DNA from: Hahellaceae bacterium
GTDB lineage: Bacteria > Pseudomonadota > Gammaproteobacteria > Pseudomonadales > Oleiphilaceae
Assembly (NCBI GenBank): GCA_024234575.1
Contig: JACKOB010000002.1
Coordinates: forward strand, 248,001-312,000
Length of the DNA: 64,000 nucleotides
Reading direction: 5' to 3'
A program made the translations under genes and the position numbers. Positions 48,148-57,183 of this stretch are shown here, piece after piece (the first letter of the stretch is position 1; each line of letters starts with the position of its first letter). Below the pieces are notes generated by a model. It was not told where the DNA came from, ran no database searches, and was given only the letters and a program-made list of their open reading frames with translations.

Positions 48148-48324
48148 ATGTACCTATATCGTCTGGTTTTTTTATTAATACTCAGTATTTATATTTTCTC
48201 ACCAGTCATTATGGACTGGTGGATTGACCCGGGAAGCTCCTGGTACCGCCCTTATGTTATTTGGTTTTTCATTATCATTTTGGCTATCTGGTTAGAACAA
48301 AGAAGAGACAAGCATGAGCTTTAA
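48148..48324 (+). CDS. cbrX: Small membrane protein CbrX
   Basis: 58 residues encoded just before cbrA, with 11 bases of overlap in another frame. Two hydrophobic helices (LYRLVFLLILSIYIFSPVIM and VIWFFIIILAIWL) are joined by a short loop WWIDPGSSWYRP and end in a charged tail. In Pseudomonas a small gene at the same place, cbrX, is translationally coupled to cbrA. The overlap suggests the same coupling here. It is too short to be found by many gene callers. Its own function is unknown. Confidence 0.85.
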   Translation: MYLYRLVFLLILSIYIFSPVIMDWWIDPGSSWYRPYVIWFFIIILAIWLEQRRDKHEL

Positions 48325-51259
48325 CCTGATGCACCTGGTTTTGATTGGTACGGCCTATCTCAGCATTCTGTTTGGCGTTGCCTATTCAACCCAGACCGGC
48401 CTGATACCGCGAAACTGGATCAGCCACCCCATCACTTACACACTCACGCTTGGGGTCTATGCCAGTGCCTGGGCACTATTTGGCTCGGTAGGTTTTGCCT
48501 ATCAATCTGGCTATGGTTTTCTCGCCTATTATTTAGGCGTCAGCGGCGCATTTCTCCTCGCGCCGGTACTGCTAATCCCCATTCTTCGCATTACACGCAC
48601 ATTCCAATTGTCATCATTAGCCGACCTGCTGGCCTTTCGTTACCGCAGCCCTTGGGCCGGCACGCTGTCATCCGTTGTGGTAACCCTGTCAGGACTGATA
48701 CTGATCAGCATGCAGATTCAGATTTTCAGTGACATCGTCGCCATCCTTAGTCCAGGCTCAAATATTAACAATGCTTCGCTGCTTTTTTGTTTGGCGATGA
48801 TTTTAACAACCATATTCTTCGGAGCCACCCGAGGCAGTGATGCAGAAAAAAGTGAAGGATTAATCGCCGCACTTGCCTTCGGCTCCGTCATTAAACTAGT
48901 CATATTTTTAACTATCGGCTGTGTTGCAGTCTTTTACGTGTTTGGTGGCATTAACGGCCTTAATGAGTGGCTGGACGCAAATGGTCAGCGGGTCAGCGCA
49001 TTCGAAAGGCATCTGGATGACAGCCCCTGGCGCGCATTACTGCTGATATTTTTCGCCTCGGCAATCGTTATGCCACACATGTTCCATGTTGTTTTTAAAG
49101 AAAACATCTCTCCCAAAACGCTTTACAAGGCAAGCTGGGGGCTGCCGTTTTACCTGTTTTTAATTAGCTTGCCGATCGCCCCCATTCTCTGGGCATCAAT
49201 AAAGTTAGGTGCACCAACCTCTCCAGCCCTATACACCCTGGGCCTGACACTGGCGCTCAATTCTCCGGCACTCGCAATACTGGTTTATATAGGTGCACTG
49301 GCCGCAGCCAGTGGATTGATCATGGTGACGACCTTTGCCTTGGCAGCGATCACCCTAAATCATTGGGTGCTGCCAATTTATAAGCCGCTGGAGAAAGAAA
49401 ATATTTACTCATGGCTGCAATGGATAAAAAGTATCCTTATCGCCAGTATTTTGTTGGCATCATGGGTGTTTTATAAACTTATCAGTGAAGCGGTGTCTGC
49501 CTCCGAGCTGATTATTATCGCGTTTTCCGCAGGCTTGCAGTTGTTTCCGGCGGTGCTGGGCGTACTCTACTGGCCTTTAGCCAACCACAAAGGCCTAATC
49601 TCCGGGCTCGCCGTTGGCATGCTTGTATGGTTTTTTACCATGTTTGCACCACCCCTTGTTGGCTTCGATATCAGCATCAGCATTCCATTTAGAGAGTTTG
49701 AAATTAATGCCAACGAATGGCACATATACTCACTGATCGCATTAACACTAAACGTAATTACCTTCGCCTTGGTGTCTATCTTTACGGAAACCCCCATTGC
49801 CGAACAAAATGCGGCACAAAGCTGCTCTGTTGACACCCTGTCACGTCCTGCCCGACGTGAGCTTGAAGCAGGCTCGTCGGAAGACTTTCGCATCGCCTTG
49901 ACCAAACCTTTAGGTGCCAATGTCGCCCAACGGGAAATATCCCGGGCACTGAAAGAGCTGAACTTACCAGAAATCGAATACCGCCCTTACGCCTTAAGGC
50001 GCTTGCGGGATCAGGTCGAGGCCAACCTTTCTGGCATGCTGGGGCCATCGGTGGCACAAAAAATTGTTAAACGTCACCTCAGCTACAAACCTACCACAGC
50101 AACCGGCGGTCGCGATATTCACTTTGTCGAAAGAACGCTGGAAGATTACCAGTCACGGTTAACAGGTCTGGCAGCAGAACTGGACAGCTTACGCCGCTAC
50201 CATCGTCAAACCCTGCAGAACCTGCCTATCGCCACCTGCTCTTTAGGCGGGGATATGGAGATATTGATGTGGAATCAGGCGATGGAGCAAATCACCGAAA
50301 TCGCCGCCAACGAAGTCATCGGCTCTCGGATTTTTTCGTTACCCTCACCCTGGAGTGAATTGCTCTATCACTTTGCGCAAGGCGATGACACTCACTTGCA
50401 CAAGCAACGCATTGACCTAAAAGGAAAGCCACATTGGCTAAGCCTGCACAAAGCGATGATTGATGGCCCGGAAAACTCAGAACAAGGACAGGTAATTTTG
50501 GTGGAGGACAACACTGAAACCCAATTGCTCGAAGACAAGCTCATTCATAGTGAGCGCCTCGCCTCAGTAGGACGGCTGGCGGCGGGCGTCGCCCACGAAG
50601 TTGGCAACCCGGTTACCGGGATTGCCTGTCTTGCACAAAACATGAAGCTGGAAACCAAAGACGAAGCCATACTGGAAATTTCTCAGCAAATCATCACGCA
50701 AACGAAAAGAATTTCCCATATATTGCAGTCCCTGATGAACTTCGCCCGCACAGGCAATCACGCGCAGCCAATGTCACAAGACAAGGCAAAAATTCAACGC
50801 TGCGTCCAGGAAGCAATAGATCTGCTGTCACTCAGCGATAAAGAAATGGAGATTGAATATCTTAATTTTGTCCCGGCAACACTAACGGTCGTGGGGGACG
50901 AACAGCGGCTGGTACAGGTGTTTATCAACCTGCTGGATAATGCAAAAGATGCCTCTCCACCTGGAAGTGTGATTCGTGTATCTGGCAAACTGGACGGGTA
51001 CTCAGCTATCATTGAGGTCACAGATATGGGGTGCGGTATTGACCCGCAAAAACTGGATCATATTTTTGAACCATTTTATACAACCAAAGGGCCCGATAGA
51101 GGTACCGGTCTTGGGCTTTCACTCGTCTATAGCATCATTGAAGAACATTACGGCTATATACAGGTGTTTAGCCCTGCGAACACAGAAACAGGAACAGGTA
51201 CCAAGGTGGTAATTAATTTACCCGCATCATTTGATGCAACCACCCAGCCAGCCAACTAA
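48314..51259 (+). CDS. cbrA: Sensor histidine kinase CbrA with SLC5 transporter domain
   Basis: 981 residues. About 1-490 is a sodium:solute-symporter (SLC5) module with some 13 helices; a soluble linker and a PAS domain (RYHRQTLQNLPIATCSL) follow near 620-740. The kinase core has the H-box VAAGVAHEVGNPVTG, the N-box LLDNAKDASPPG and the G-boxes GCGIDP and GTGLGLSLVY. CbrA senses carbon/nitrogen availability and phosphorylates CbrB; in P. putida its transporter domain moves histidine. cbrB begins 21 bases downstream. Confidence 0.95.
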   Translation: MSFNLMHLVLIGTAYLSILFGVAYSTQTGLIPRNWISHPITYTLTLGVYASAWALFGSVGFAYQSGYGFLAYYLGVSGAFLLAPVLLIPILRITRTFQLSSLADLLAFRYRSPWAGTLSSVVVTLSGLILISMQIQIFSDIVAILSPGSNINNASLLFCLAMILTTIFFGATRGSDAEKSEGLIAALAFGSVIKLVIFLTIGCVAVFYVFGGINGLNEWLDANGQRVSAFERHLDDSPWRALLLIFFASAIVMPHMFHVVFKENISPKTLYKASWGLPFYLFLISLPIAPILWASIKLGAPTSPALYTLGLTLALNSPALAILVYIGALAAASGLIMVTTFALAAITLNHWVLPIYKPLEKENIYSWLQWIKSILIASILLASWVFYKLISEAVSASELIIIAFSAGLQLFPAVLGVLYWPLANHKGLISGLAVGMLVWFFTMFAPPLVGFDISISIPFREFEINANEWHIYSLIALTLNVITFALVSIFTETPIAEQNAAQSCSVDTLSRPARRELEAGSSEDFRIALTKPLGANVAQREISRALKELNLPEIEYRPYALRRLRDQVEANLSGMLGPSVAQKIVKRHLSYKPTTATGGRDIHFVERTLEDYQSRLTGLAAELDSLRRYHRQTLQNLPIATCSLGGDMEILMWNQAMEQITEIAANEVIGSRIFSLPSPWSELLYHFAQGDDTHLHKQRIDLKGKPHWLSLHKAMIDGPENSEQGQVILVEDNTETQLLEDKLIHSERLASVGRLAAGVAHEVGNPVTGIACLAQNMKLETKDEAILEISQQIITQTKRISHILQSLMNFARTGNHAQPMSQDKAKIQRCVQEAIDLLSLSDKEMEIEYLNFVPATLTVVGDEQRLVQVFINLLDNAKDASPPGSVIRVSGKLDGYSAIIEVTDMGCGIDPQKLDHIFEPFYTTKGPDRGTGLGLSLVYSIIEEHYGYIQVFSPANTETGTGTKVVINLPASFDATTQPAN

Positions 51260-51280
51260 TCATTCTAATTCCGGGGAAAT

Positions 51281-52687
51281 ATGAGTCGCATACTTATTGT
51301 CGAAGATGAAGACATCATTCGTTCAGCACTGCAAAGGCTACTCATACACAATCATTACGATGTTTTGACAGCCGGCTCTGTCGATGCGGCGCTGGCAAGC
51401 CATGATCTTGCCAGCTTTGACCTGGTCATTACCGACCTTCGCCTGCCCGGACGACCCGGCACAGACATGATTGATCTGGTCGCACCTAAACCAGTGCTCA
51501 TCATGACCAGCTTCGCCAGTTTACGCTCTGCCGTAGACTCAATGAAAATGGGAGCTGTTGATTATATTGCCAAACCTTTTGATCACGATGAAATGCTCGC
51601 TGCTGTCAAAAGCACACTGCTGCGCAGTAGCAATGTACTTATCCAAAAATCTGAGAGCGCAGAATCGACGGCACAACCACAGCCACAGACTCACATCAAG
51701 ATCAACGACATGATTTTTGGTGAGTGCGATGCAATGAAACGGGTATTTCACCTCATCAGCAAAGTCGCGCCAACTGAAACCACTGTTCTGATCCAGGGGG
51801 AATCCGGAACCGGAAAAGAACTGGCTGCACGCGCCCTACACCAGTTTAGCCGCCGGGCAGAAAAACCATTGATATGCGTAAACTGCGCTGCCATCCCCGA
51901 AACACTTATTGAGTCAGAGCTGTTCGGACACGAAAAGGGCGCCTTTACCGGTGCCGTCAATGCACGTAACGGTTTAGTTGAGGCCGCCGACAAGGGCACG
52001 CTATTTCTTGATGAAATAGGAGAATTGCCGCTAGAGGCGCAAGCCCGTCTGTTACGAGTGCTGCAAGAAGGAGAGATTCGCCGGGTTGGGTCAACCCAGT
52101 CGATTCATGTCGATGTCAGGTTAATCGCTGCGACCCACAGAAACCTGAAGGCGCTGTCTAAAACCGGCGAGTTTCGTGAAGACCTTTATTACCGCCTCAA
52201 CGTCATGCAAATCAAACTCCCACCTCTGCGGGACAGGGAAGAAGACATCCTGGGCCTCGCCAAGAAACTGCTGGTAAAGTTTGGGCAAAAGATGGGTAAT
52301 CCACAATTACAGTTCTCTCCCGACGCCATGATGGCAATAGCGCGGCACTCTTGGCCCGGCAATGTCAGAGAGCTGGAAAACGCCCTGGAAAGAGCCGCTA
52401 TTCTTTGCGAGGACGATATAATCACTGCGGAACTGCTCGATTTAGATCTGGACGCCGAGACCCACCTCAGCACAGGCCTCGTCGCCATGGAAGAATACCC
52501 CGGCGACGGCTTTGACGAGCCCGAGCAAGACCTTTCTCTGGAAGACTACTTCCAGCATTTCGTTCTTGAGAACGAAGATAAAATGAGTGAAACCGAATTG
52601 GCGCAGAAACTAGGTATTAGCCGCAAAAGTTTATGGGAAAGAAGACAGCGTCTGGGAATCCCGCGCAAAAAAACCAGCAAGAACTGA
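51281..52687 (+). CDS. cbrB: Sigma-54-dependent response regulator CbrB
   Basis: 468 residues. A receiver domain (VEDEDII, phosphorylated Asp in [10 protein letters not shown], conserved Lys in [10 protein letters not shown]) is followed by an AAA+ domain with Walker A GESGTGKE, the sigma-54 contact loop GAFTGAV and Walker [11 protein letters not shown]. The C-terminal Fis-type helix-turn-helix reads [20 protein letters not shown]. It activates sigma-54 promoters including that of the CrcZ RNA in Pseudomonas; a matching promoter and half-sites lie downstream here. Confidence 0.96.
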   Translation: MSRILIVEDEDIIRSALQRLLIHNHYDVLTAGSVDAALASHDLASFDLVITDLRLPGRPGTDMIDLVAPKPVLIMTSFASLRSAVDSMKMGAVDYIAKPFDHDEMLAAVKSTLLRSSNVLIQKSESAESTAQPQPQTHIKINDMIFGECDAMKRVFHLISKVAPTETTVLIQGESGTGKELAARALHQFSRRAEKPLICVNCAAIPETLIESELFGHEKGAFTGAVNARNGLVEAADKGTLFLDEIGELPLEAQARLLRVLQEGEIRRVGSTQSIHVDVRLIAATHRNLKALSKTGEFREDLYYRLNVMQIKLPPLRDREEDILGLAKKLLVKFGQKMGNPQLQFSPDAMMAIARHSWPGNVRELENALERAAILCEDDIITAELLDLDLDAETHLSTGLVAMEEYPGDGFDEPEQDLSLEDYFQHFVLENEDKMSETELAQKLGISRKSLWERRQRLGIPRKKTSKN

Positions 52688-52759
52688 CCATACACGTCAG
52701 CATCAAACCTGGGGTAATTTACCTCAGGGCATACCGCCTGCCACCATTTCTGAACAGAC

Positions 52760-52860
52760 CTAACATAGCGAGTGTTACCCAGATCACAGTTTGTTACCTT
52801 TTGTTTAGATTGTTACCCTACGGAACACGAGAATCAAAATAAAGCAGAATTCGCGTAACA
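52760..52860. promoter_or_regulatory. CbrB-type upstream activating sites
   Basis: TGTTAC occurs at 52773, 52792 and 52811, exactly 19 bases apart each, plus the inverted form GTAACA at 52855 and a near match CTAACA at 52760. TGTTAC/GTAACA is the CbrB half-site reported for P. putida as I recall it. They lie about 100-185 bases before the predicted CrcZ start, a usual distance for sigma-54 activators. Confidence 0.65.
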
Positions 52861-52933
52861 AAAACACGTCATATTTCTTAATGCAAATTCTTACAAACTT
52901 TTAATGCATTGTTTTATATAAGTATTTTAAAAC

Positions 52934-52949
52934 TGGCACAGCAAGTGCT
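52934..52949 (+). promoter_or_regulatory. Sigma-54 promoter of the CrcZ-like RNA
   Basis: TGGCACAGCAAGTGCT has the -24 GG and -12 GC with exactly ten bases between them, close to the consensus TGGCAC-N5-TTGCT. Transcription should start near 52960. Confidence 0.8.
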
Positions 52950-52959
52950 TTTACTGACG

Positions 52960-53290
52960 CAAACAAAAATAAGAACGATCAAAAATAAGAATAATATAAA
53001 CCGCCAACAATAAAAATAAAAAAGGCTGCTCGAAACAAACTAACAGACGTATTCGGTCTTTATGTAACAAATAAGCTATTGCTGAGAAACTTTCGAACAA
53101 AATAAAAATCAGGCACGGCCAGAAAAGTTTCGTCATTCATGCAATAGTGATTAGTCACTCCGAATAACCAAGTATAGGGTTTCACCGGCGTCGAACGTGA
53201 TGCATTAGCCTAGTCGCTATGGGACAAGGACGAAAAAAAAATAAAAACGATGTCTACTCTTCTCAGCATGGGAAAGCGCCTGCTTTCCCT
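52960..53290 (+). ncRNA. crcZ: CrcZ-like regulatory RNA
   Basis: The transcript would begin near 52960. Between 52965 and 53112 it carries at least five A-rich motifs of the type bound by Hfq/Crc: AACAAAAATAAGAAC, CAAAAATAAGAATAAT, AACAATAAAAATAAAA, AACAAATAAG and AACAAAATAAAAATC. In Pseudomonas CrcZ, at the same place between cbrB and pcnB, sequesters Hfq with Crc and lifts catabolite repression. The 3' end is not certain; the hairpin GGGAAAGC / GCTTTCCC at 53270-53289 is a candidate but has no full T run. A length of about 330 nt would be similar to known CrcZ/Y RNAs. Confidence 0.75.
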
Positions 53291-53455
53291 GCTTGCTGAT
53301 TTCCTAAACCAAGCCTTCTTTTTATCTGTTACCCGTTCAACCGCATACCATATTCGCGTTAGACCATCCTTTGCGTTAAAATCCCGGCCATCATTGTCGC
53401 CAGCCGACATAACACGCCACCAATTTATTTATTTAAAGCAGAAAACAAGCCTAAC

Positions 53456-54826
53456 ATGATCAAAAAACTACTCGGCCTTTTGCCGGGAAATAAGAAGCAA
53501 AAAAAAACCGAACAGTTTGATCTAAACATCATTCCGCGCGCAGAGCATAACGTCTCCAGAAACGATATCAGCGATCAGGCACTTAAAGTTCTCTATCGTC
53601 TCAACAAAGCCGGTTTCGATGCCTATCTGGTAGGTGGCGGCGTACGTGACCTGCTGCTTGGTAAACACCCGAAAGATTTTGATATCGCCACAAACGCCAG
53701 CCCCGAGGAAGTACATCGCCTATTCCGCAACTCGCGCCTGATCGGCCGAAGGTTTCGACTGGTGCACGTTCTCTATGGACGTGAAATCATCGAAGTGGCA
53801 ACATTCCGCGGGCAGCACGACGACAACGCAGAAGAAGACCAAAGTAAAGTCAGCGCCAGCTCTGAGCATGGCATGCTTTTGCGTGACAACGTTTATGGCA
53901 CGCAGGCCGAAGATGCAATTCGCAGAGACTTTACCGTCAATGCGCTCTATTACTGCATTAAAGACTTTTCTATTTACGATTATGCTGGCGGTCTCGACGA
54001 CATTCACAACCGTACACTACAAATTATTGGTGACCCGGAAACAAGATATCGCGAAGACCCGGTCAGAATGCTCCGAGCCATCAGGTTTGCCACCAAGCTT
54101 GAGTTTTCAATTGCCGAGAACACAGCTCGCCCAATTCGCGAATTAGCACCGTTACTGACCCATATCCCAGCCGCCAGATTGTTTGAAGAAGTACTCAAGC
54201 TGTTTATGTCAGGGCATGGTCTGGACAACTTCCGCATGCTGCGTGAGTACGGATTGCTCGAAGCTCTTTTTCCCGAAACCGAAAAGGCGCTGCAAAAGAA
54301 TCCGGCCTTTGGTATTCCGTTTATCGAAGAGGCTCTCAACAATACCGACCAACGAATTCGCCAGGACAAGCCCGTCACGCCAGCCTTTCTGTATGCCGTA
54401 TTTCTCTGGCTGCCACTGCAGACAGAATGGAGCAAAATGAAAGCGCAGGGTAACAGTGAGTTTCCTGCACTGCATTTGGCCGCACAACACATCATCAACA
54501 AACAATCTGCAGCAACGTCCATCCCAAAACGCTTTGGCATCCCAATGAAAGAAATTTGGGAAATGCAGGTACGCTTGCCCAAGCGCCAGGGAAGACGAGC
54601 GGAGCAATTGATTACACACCCGAGATTTCGCGCAGCTTACGACTTCCTGTGCCTGAGAGAATCTGCGGGCGAGTCTTTGCAAGGGCTGGGAGAATGGTGG
54701 ACACAGTACCAGAAAGCAGACGAGCATCAGCGTAAAGCTCTGTTAAAAGATGCGGGCGGCAGCACCAAGCGCCCTCCTCGCAAGCGCCCATCAGCAGTGA
54801 AAAAGAACCCTCCTAAACAACGGTAA
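53456..54826 (+). CDS. pcnB: Poly(A) polymerase I
   Basis: 456 residues. The nucleotidyltransferase motif is YLVGGGVRDLLLGKHPKDFDIAT with the DxD pair, followed by the RRDFTVNALYY and GDPETRYREDPVRMLRAIRFA signatures shared with tRNA CCA enzymes. The basic C-terminus (RPPRKRPSAVKKNP) is typical of PcnB, which adds A tails to RNA 3' ends to promote decay. It heads the pcnB-folK-panB-panC-pgi string, with folK starting 28 bases after the stop. Confidence 0.96.
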   Translation: MIKKLLGLLPGNKKQKKTEQFDLNIIPRAEHNVSRNDISDQALKVLYRLNKAGFDAYLVGGGVRDLLLGKHPKDFDIATNASPEEVHRLFRNSRLIGRRFRLVHVLYGREIIEVATFRGQHDDNAEEDQSKVSASSEHGMLLRDNVYGTQAEDAIRRDFTVNALYYCIKDFSIYDYAGGLDDIHNRTLQIIGDPETRYREDPVRMLRAIRFATKLEFSIAENTARPIRELAPLLTHIPAARLFEEVLKLFMSGHGLDNFRMLREYGLLEALFPETEKALQKNPAFGIPFIEEALNNTDQRIRQDKPVTPAFLYAVFLWLPLQTEWSKMKAQGNSEFPALHLAAQHIINKQSAATSIPKRFGIPMKEIWEMQVRLPKRQGRRAEQLITHPRFRAAYDFLCLRESAGESLQGLGEWWTQYQKADEHQRKALLKDAGGSTKRPPRKRPSAVKKNPPKQR

Positions 54827-54853
54827 TGCCCCCCTGAAATTTGGGAATCATCA

Positions 54854-55369
54854 ATGAATCAAACCGAAATCAACGCCGAGAACATTGCCTACATTGGGCT
54901 CGGCAGCAACCTCGATGCGCCATTGATACAAATAACAACGGCAATCAAAGCAATAGATTTGCTGCCAGACACAACCGTACTGGCAAAAGCACCAATCTAC
55001 AAAAGTAAACCTTTAGGCCCTCAGGACCAGCCAGACTTTTACAATACCGCCATTAAAGTCAGCACCAGCAGCCACCCAGAGATGCTGCTCAAGTTGTTAC
55101 AACACATCGAAATCACTTTGGGTCGGGTAAAAAAAAGACATTGGGGGGAACGCTGCATTGATCTCGACATTCTTCTTTTCAATAACGAGCAGGTTAACCT
55201 CCCCCACCTCACTATTCCGCACGCAGAAATCAGAAACAGAGATTTCGTGCTAAAACCACTACTGGACATCTGCCAAGACCTGACACTACCCAATGGTGAG
55301 GTGCTCAGGGACTTACTGCAGCAGTGCCCTTGCAATAACCTGCAACCGGCCACCTCGCCCACCGATTGA
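54854..55369 (+). CDS. folK: 6-hydroxymethyl-7,8-dihydropterin pyrophosphokinase, copy 1
   Basis: 171 residues. HPPK motifs are YIGLGSNLDAP at the start, KPLGPQDQPDFYNTAI, and the Mg-binding RHWGERCIDLDILLF with HAEIRNRDFVLKPL. It transfers pyrophosphate from ATP to the pterin alcohol in folate synthesis. It precedes panB as in Pseudomonas. A second, diverged HPPK lies at 58.9 kb. Confidence 0.95.
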   Translation: MNQTEINAENIAYIGLGSNLDAPLIQITTAIKAIDLLPDTTVLAKAPIYKSKPLGPQDQPDFYNTAIKVSTSSHPEMLLKLLQHIEITLGRVKKRHWGERCIDLDILLFNNEQVNLPHLTIPHAEIRNRDFVLKPLLDICQDLTLPNGEVLRDLLQQCPCNNLQPATSPTD

Positions 55370-55447
55370 AAACGGTTGAGAATACCCGCAGATCTAGCTA
55401 ACCTAGCTCACAGAAACCAGACCCAACTCAAGGCATGGAAGGAAACT

Positions 55448-56239
55448 ATGGCAACTACCATTAATACCCTGCGATCAATGAAAAAATCTGGCGAGAAATT
55501 TACATGCCTGACCGCTTACGACAGCACATTTGCCCACGTGGCAAGCGCCAGCGGCGTAGACGTGCTACTGGTAGGAGATTCATTAGGCATGGTCTTACAG
55601 GGGCACGACTCCACCGTCCCGGTCACAATGGAAGACATGATCTACCACACCCAATGCGTGAAAAATGGCAATCAAGGCGCACTTATCATGGCGGACATGC
55701 CCTTTATGTCTTACGCCACACCAGAGCAGGCAATGGAAAACGCAGCCCTGTTAATGCAGGCTGGCGCCCACATGGTCAAGCTTGAAGGCGGCGACTGGCT
55801 TTGCGAAACGATTGCCTTGCTGGGCGAACGTGGCATTCCTGTCTGCGGCCATCTGGGCCTGACCCCTCAGTCGGTAAACAAGCTGGGTGGCTACAGAGTT
55901 CAGGGGCGCGAAGATGCACAAGCAAACATGATGATTGAACATGCCCGCGCCATGAGCGACTCCGGTGCCGATGTCATTCTCGTAGAATGCATCCCTTCTG
56001 CGTTAGGCACAAAATTAACGCAAGCATTGGACTGCCCGGTGATTGGCATCGGTGCTGGCAAAGAAACAGACGGACAAGTTCTTGTTCTGCATGACATGCT
56101 GGGCATTACACCGGGCAAGACCGCAAAATTCGTCAAGAATTTTTTGCAGAATGGACGGTCTATCAGCGAAGCCATCACGGCATATGTTGCCGAAGTAAAG
56201 TCTGGCGAGTTTCCAGGCAACGAGCATGGCTTTGAATAA
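55448..56239 (+). CDS. panB: 3-methyl-2-oxobutanoate hydroxymethyltransferase
   Basis: 263 residues from [12 protein letters not shown] (ATG 55448, AAGGAAACT upstream); the open frame begins 72 bases earlier at a TTG. Motifs: [36 protein letters not shown] with the metal Asp, [10 protein letters not shown] and [19 protein letters not shown]. It forms ketopantoate from ketoisovalerate in pantothenate synthesis, with panC next. Confidence 0.97.
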   Translation: MATTINTLRSMKKSGEKFTCLTAYDSTFAHVASASGVDVLLVGDSLGMVLQGHDSTVPVTMEDMIYHTQCVKNGNQGALIMADMPFMSYATPEQAMENAALLMQAGAHMVKLEGGDWLCETIALLGERGIPVCGHLGLTPQSVNKLGGYRVQGREDAQANMMIEHARAMSDSGADVILVECIPSALGTKLTQALDCPVIGIGAGKETDGQVLVLHDMLGITPGKTAKFVKNFLQNGRSISEAITAYVAEVKSGEFPGNEHGFE

Positions 56240-56317
56240 GCTGAGCCAGAACACTTAGTACACATGCGGCTCTGACCGGCGCTTCCCAACAATGTTATCA
56301 GGGTAAATGTAAGCTTT

Positions 56318-57160
56318 ATGCAAACCGTCAAAACAGTCCAAAAGTTACGAGAAAAAATCCATCACGAGAAATCGCAAGGCAAACGAATCGCTTTTGTTCC
56401 CACTATGGGAAATTTACATGACGGCCATATCGCCCTGGTACACAAGGCGAAATCGCTGTCCGATTTCGTTGTAACCAGCATCTTCGTCAACCCCATGCAG
56501 TTTGGACAAAACGAAGACCTCGACAGCTATCCTCGAACGCTTGATGCCGACTCAGACAAGCTGATTGCCGCCGGTAACAATCTGCTATTTACCCCCACTC
56601 CGGAAGTGATTTACCCACAGGGGCTTGAACGCCAAACACAGGTTATCGTCCCCTTTGTCACTGAATTACACTGTGGCGCCAGCAGACCCGGACACTTTAC
56701 CGGCGTCAGCACCGTTGTAAACATGCTTTTCAACATGGTGCAGCCGCATGTCGCTGTATTTGGCGAAAAAGACTACCAACAATTAGCCGTGATCAGAAAA
56801 ATGGTCAAAGACCTGCAAATGCCGGTTGAGATTTGCGGCCTGCCAACACAGCGTGCCAATGATGGCCTGGCTCTCAGCTCTCGTAACGGCTACCTTTCCA
56901 GCCAAGAAAGAAAGATAGCGCCAACGCTCTACCAAACGCTGCAGCAAAGCCTACAACAACTGAAAAACCAAACACATACACCAGAGACAGTCGCCCAGGA
57001 AGCCATTTCAACACTCGAAGCTGCAGGGTTTTCAGTAGATTACTTCAATATCGTCGATAGCGAGACTTTGCAGCCCGCAACAGTCAGCACGAAAAAAACA
57101 ACCATTCTGGCAGCAGCCTTTCTTGGCAAAACGCGCTTAATAGACAATATCAGCCTTTAA
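56318..57160 (+). CDS. panC: Pantothenate synthetase
   Basis: 280 residues. ATP site [19 protein letters not shown], with [35 protein letters not shown] and the KMSKS-like [16 protein letters not shown]. It joins pantoate and beta-alanine. In Pseudomonas panD, which makes beta-alanine, follows; here pgi comes instead, 23 bases after the stop. Confidence 0.97.
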   Translation: MQTVKTVQKLREKIHHEKSQGKRIAFVPTMGNLHDGHIALVHKAKSLSDFVVTSIFVNPMQFGQNEDLDSYPRTLDADSDKLIAAGNNLLFTPTPEVIYPQGLERQTQVIVPFVTELHCGASRPGHFTGVSTVVNMLFNMVQPHVAVFGEKDYQQLAVIRKMVKDLQMPVEICGLPTQRANDGLALSSRNGYLSSQERKIAPTLYQTLQQSLQQLKNQTHTPETVAQEAISTLEAAGFSVDYFNIVDSETLQPATVSTKKTTILAAAFLGKTRLIDNISL

Positions 57161-57183
57161 AGAACGAACAGGAAATTTCGCCA

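Larger units (their letters stand above)
52688..53455. other. Intergenic region cbrB-pcnB: CbrB sites, sigma-54 promoter and CrcZ-like RNA
   Basis: 768 bases without a protein gene. It starts with a hairpin CCTGGGGTA / TACCTCAGG (52708-52728) lacking a T run, followed by the repeated half-sites, an AT-rich segment, the promoter and the A-rich RNA. Beyond 53300 there is only the pcnB leader, with no clear promoter. Confidence 0.85.

Noticed and set aside
48314..49790. CbrA N-terminal half as a separate sodium symporter gene
   Set aside because: The frame is continuous into PAS and kinase domains; the SLC5-kinase fusion is the normal CbrA architecture.
52708..52728. Hairpin after cbrB as an intrinsic terminator
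   Set aside because: No T run follows, so it is only a structured 3' region.
53270..53289. Hairpin GGGAAAGC/GCTTTCCC as the definite end of CrcZ
   Set aside because: The stem is perfect but is followed by TGCTTGCTGATTT instead of a T run; kept only as a possible end.
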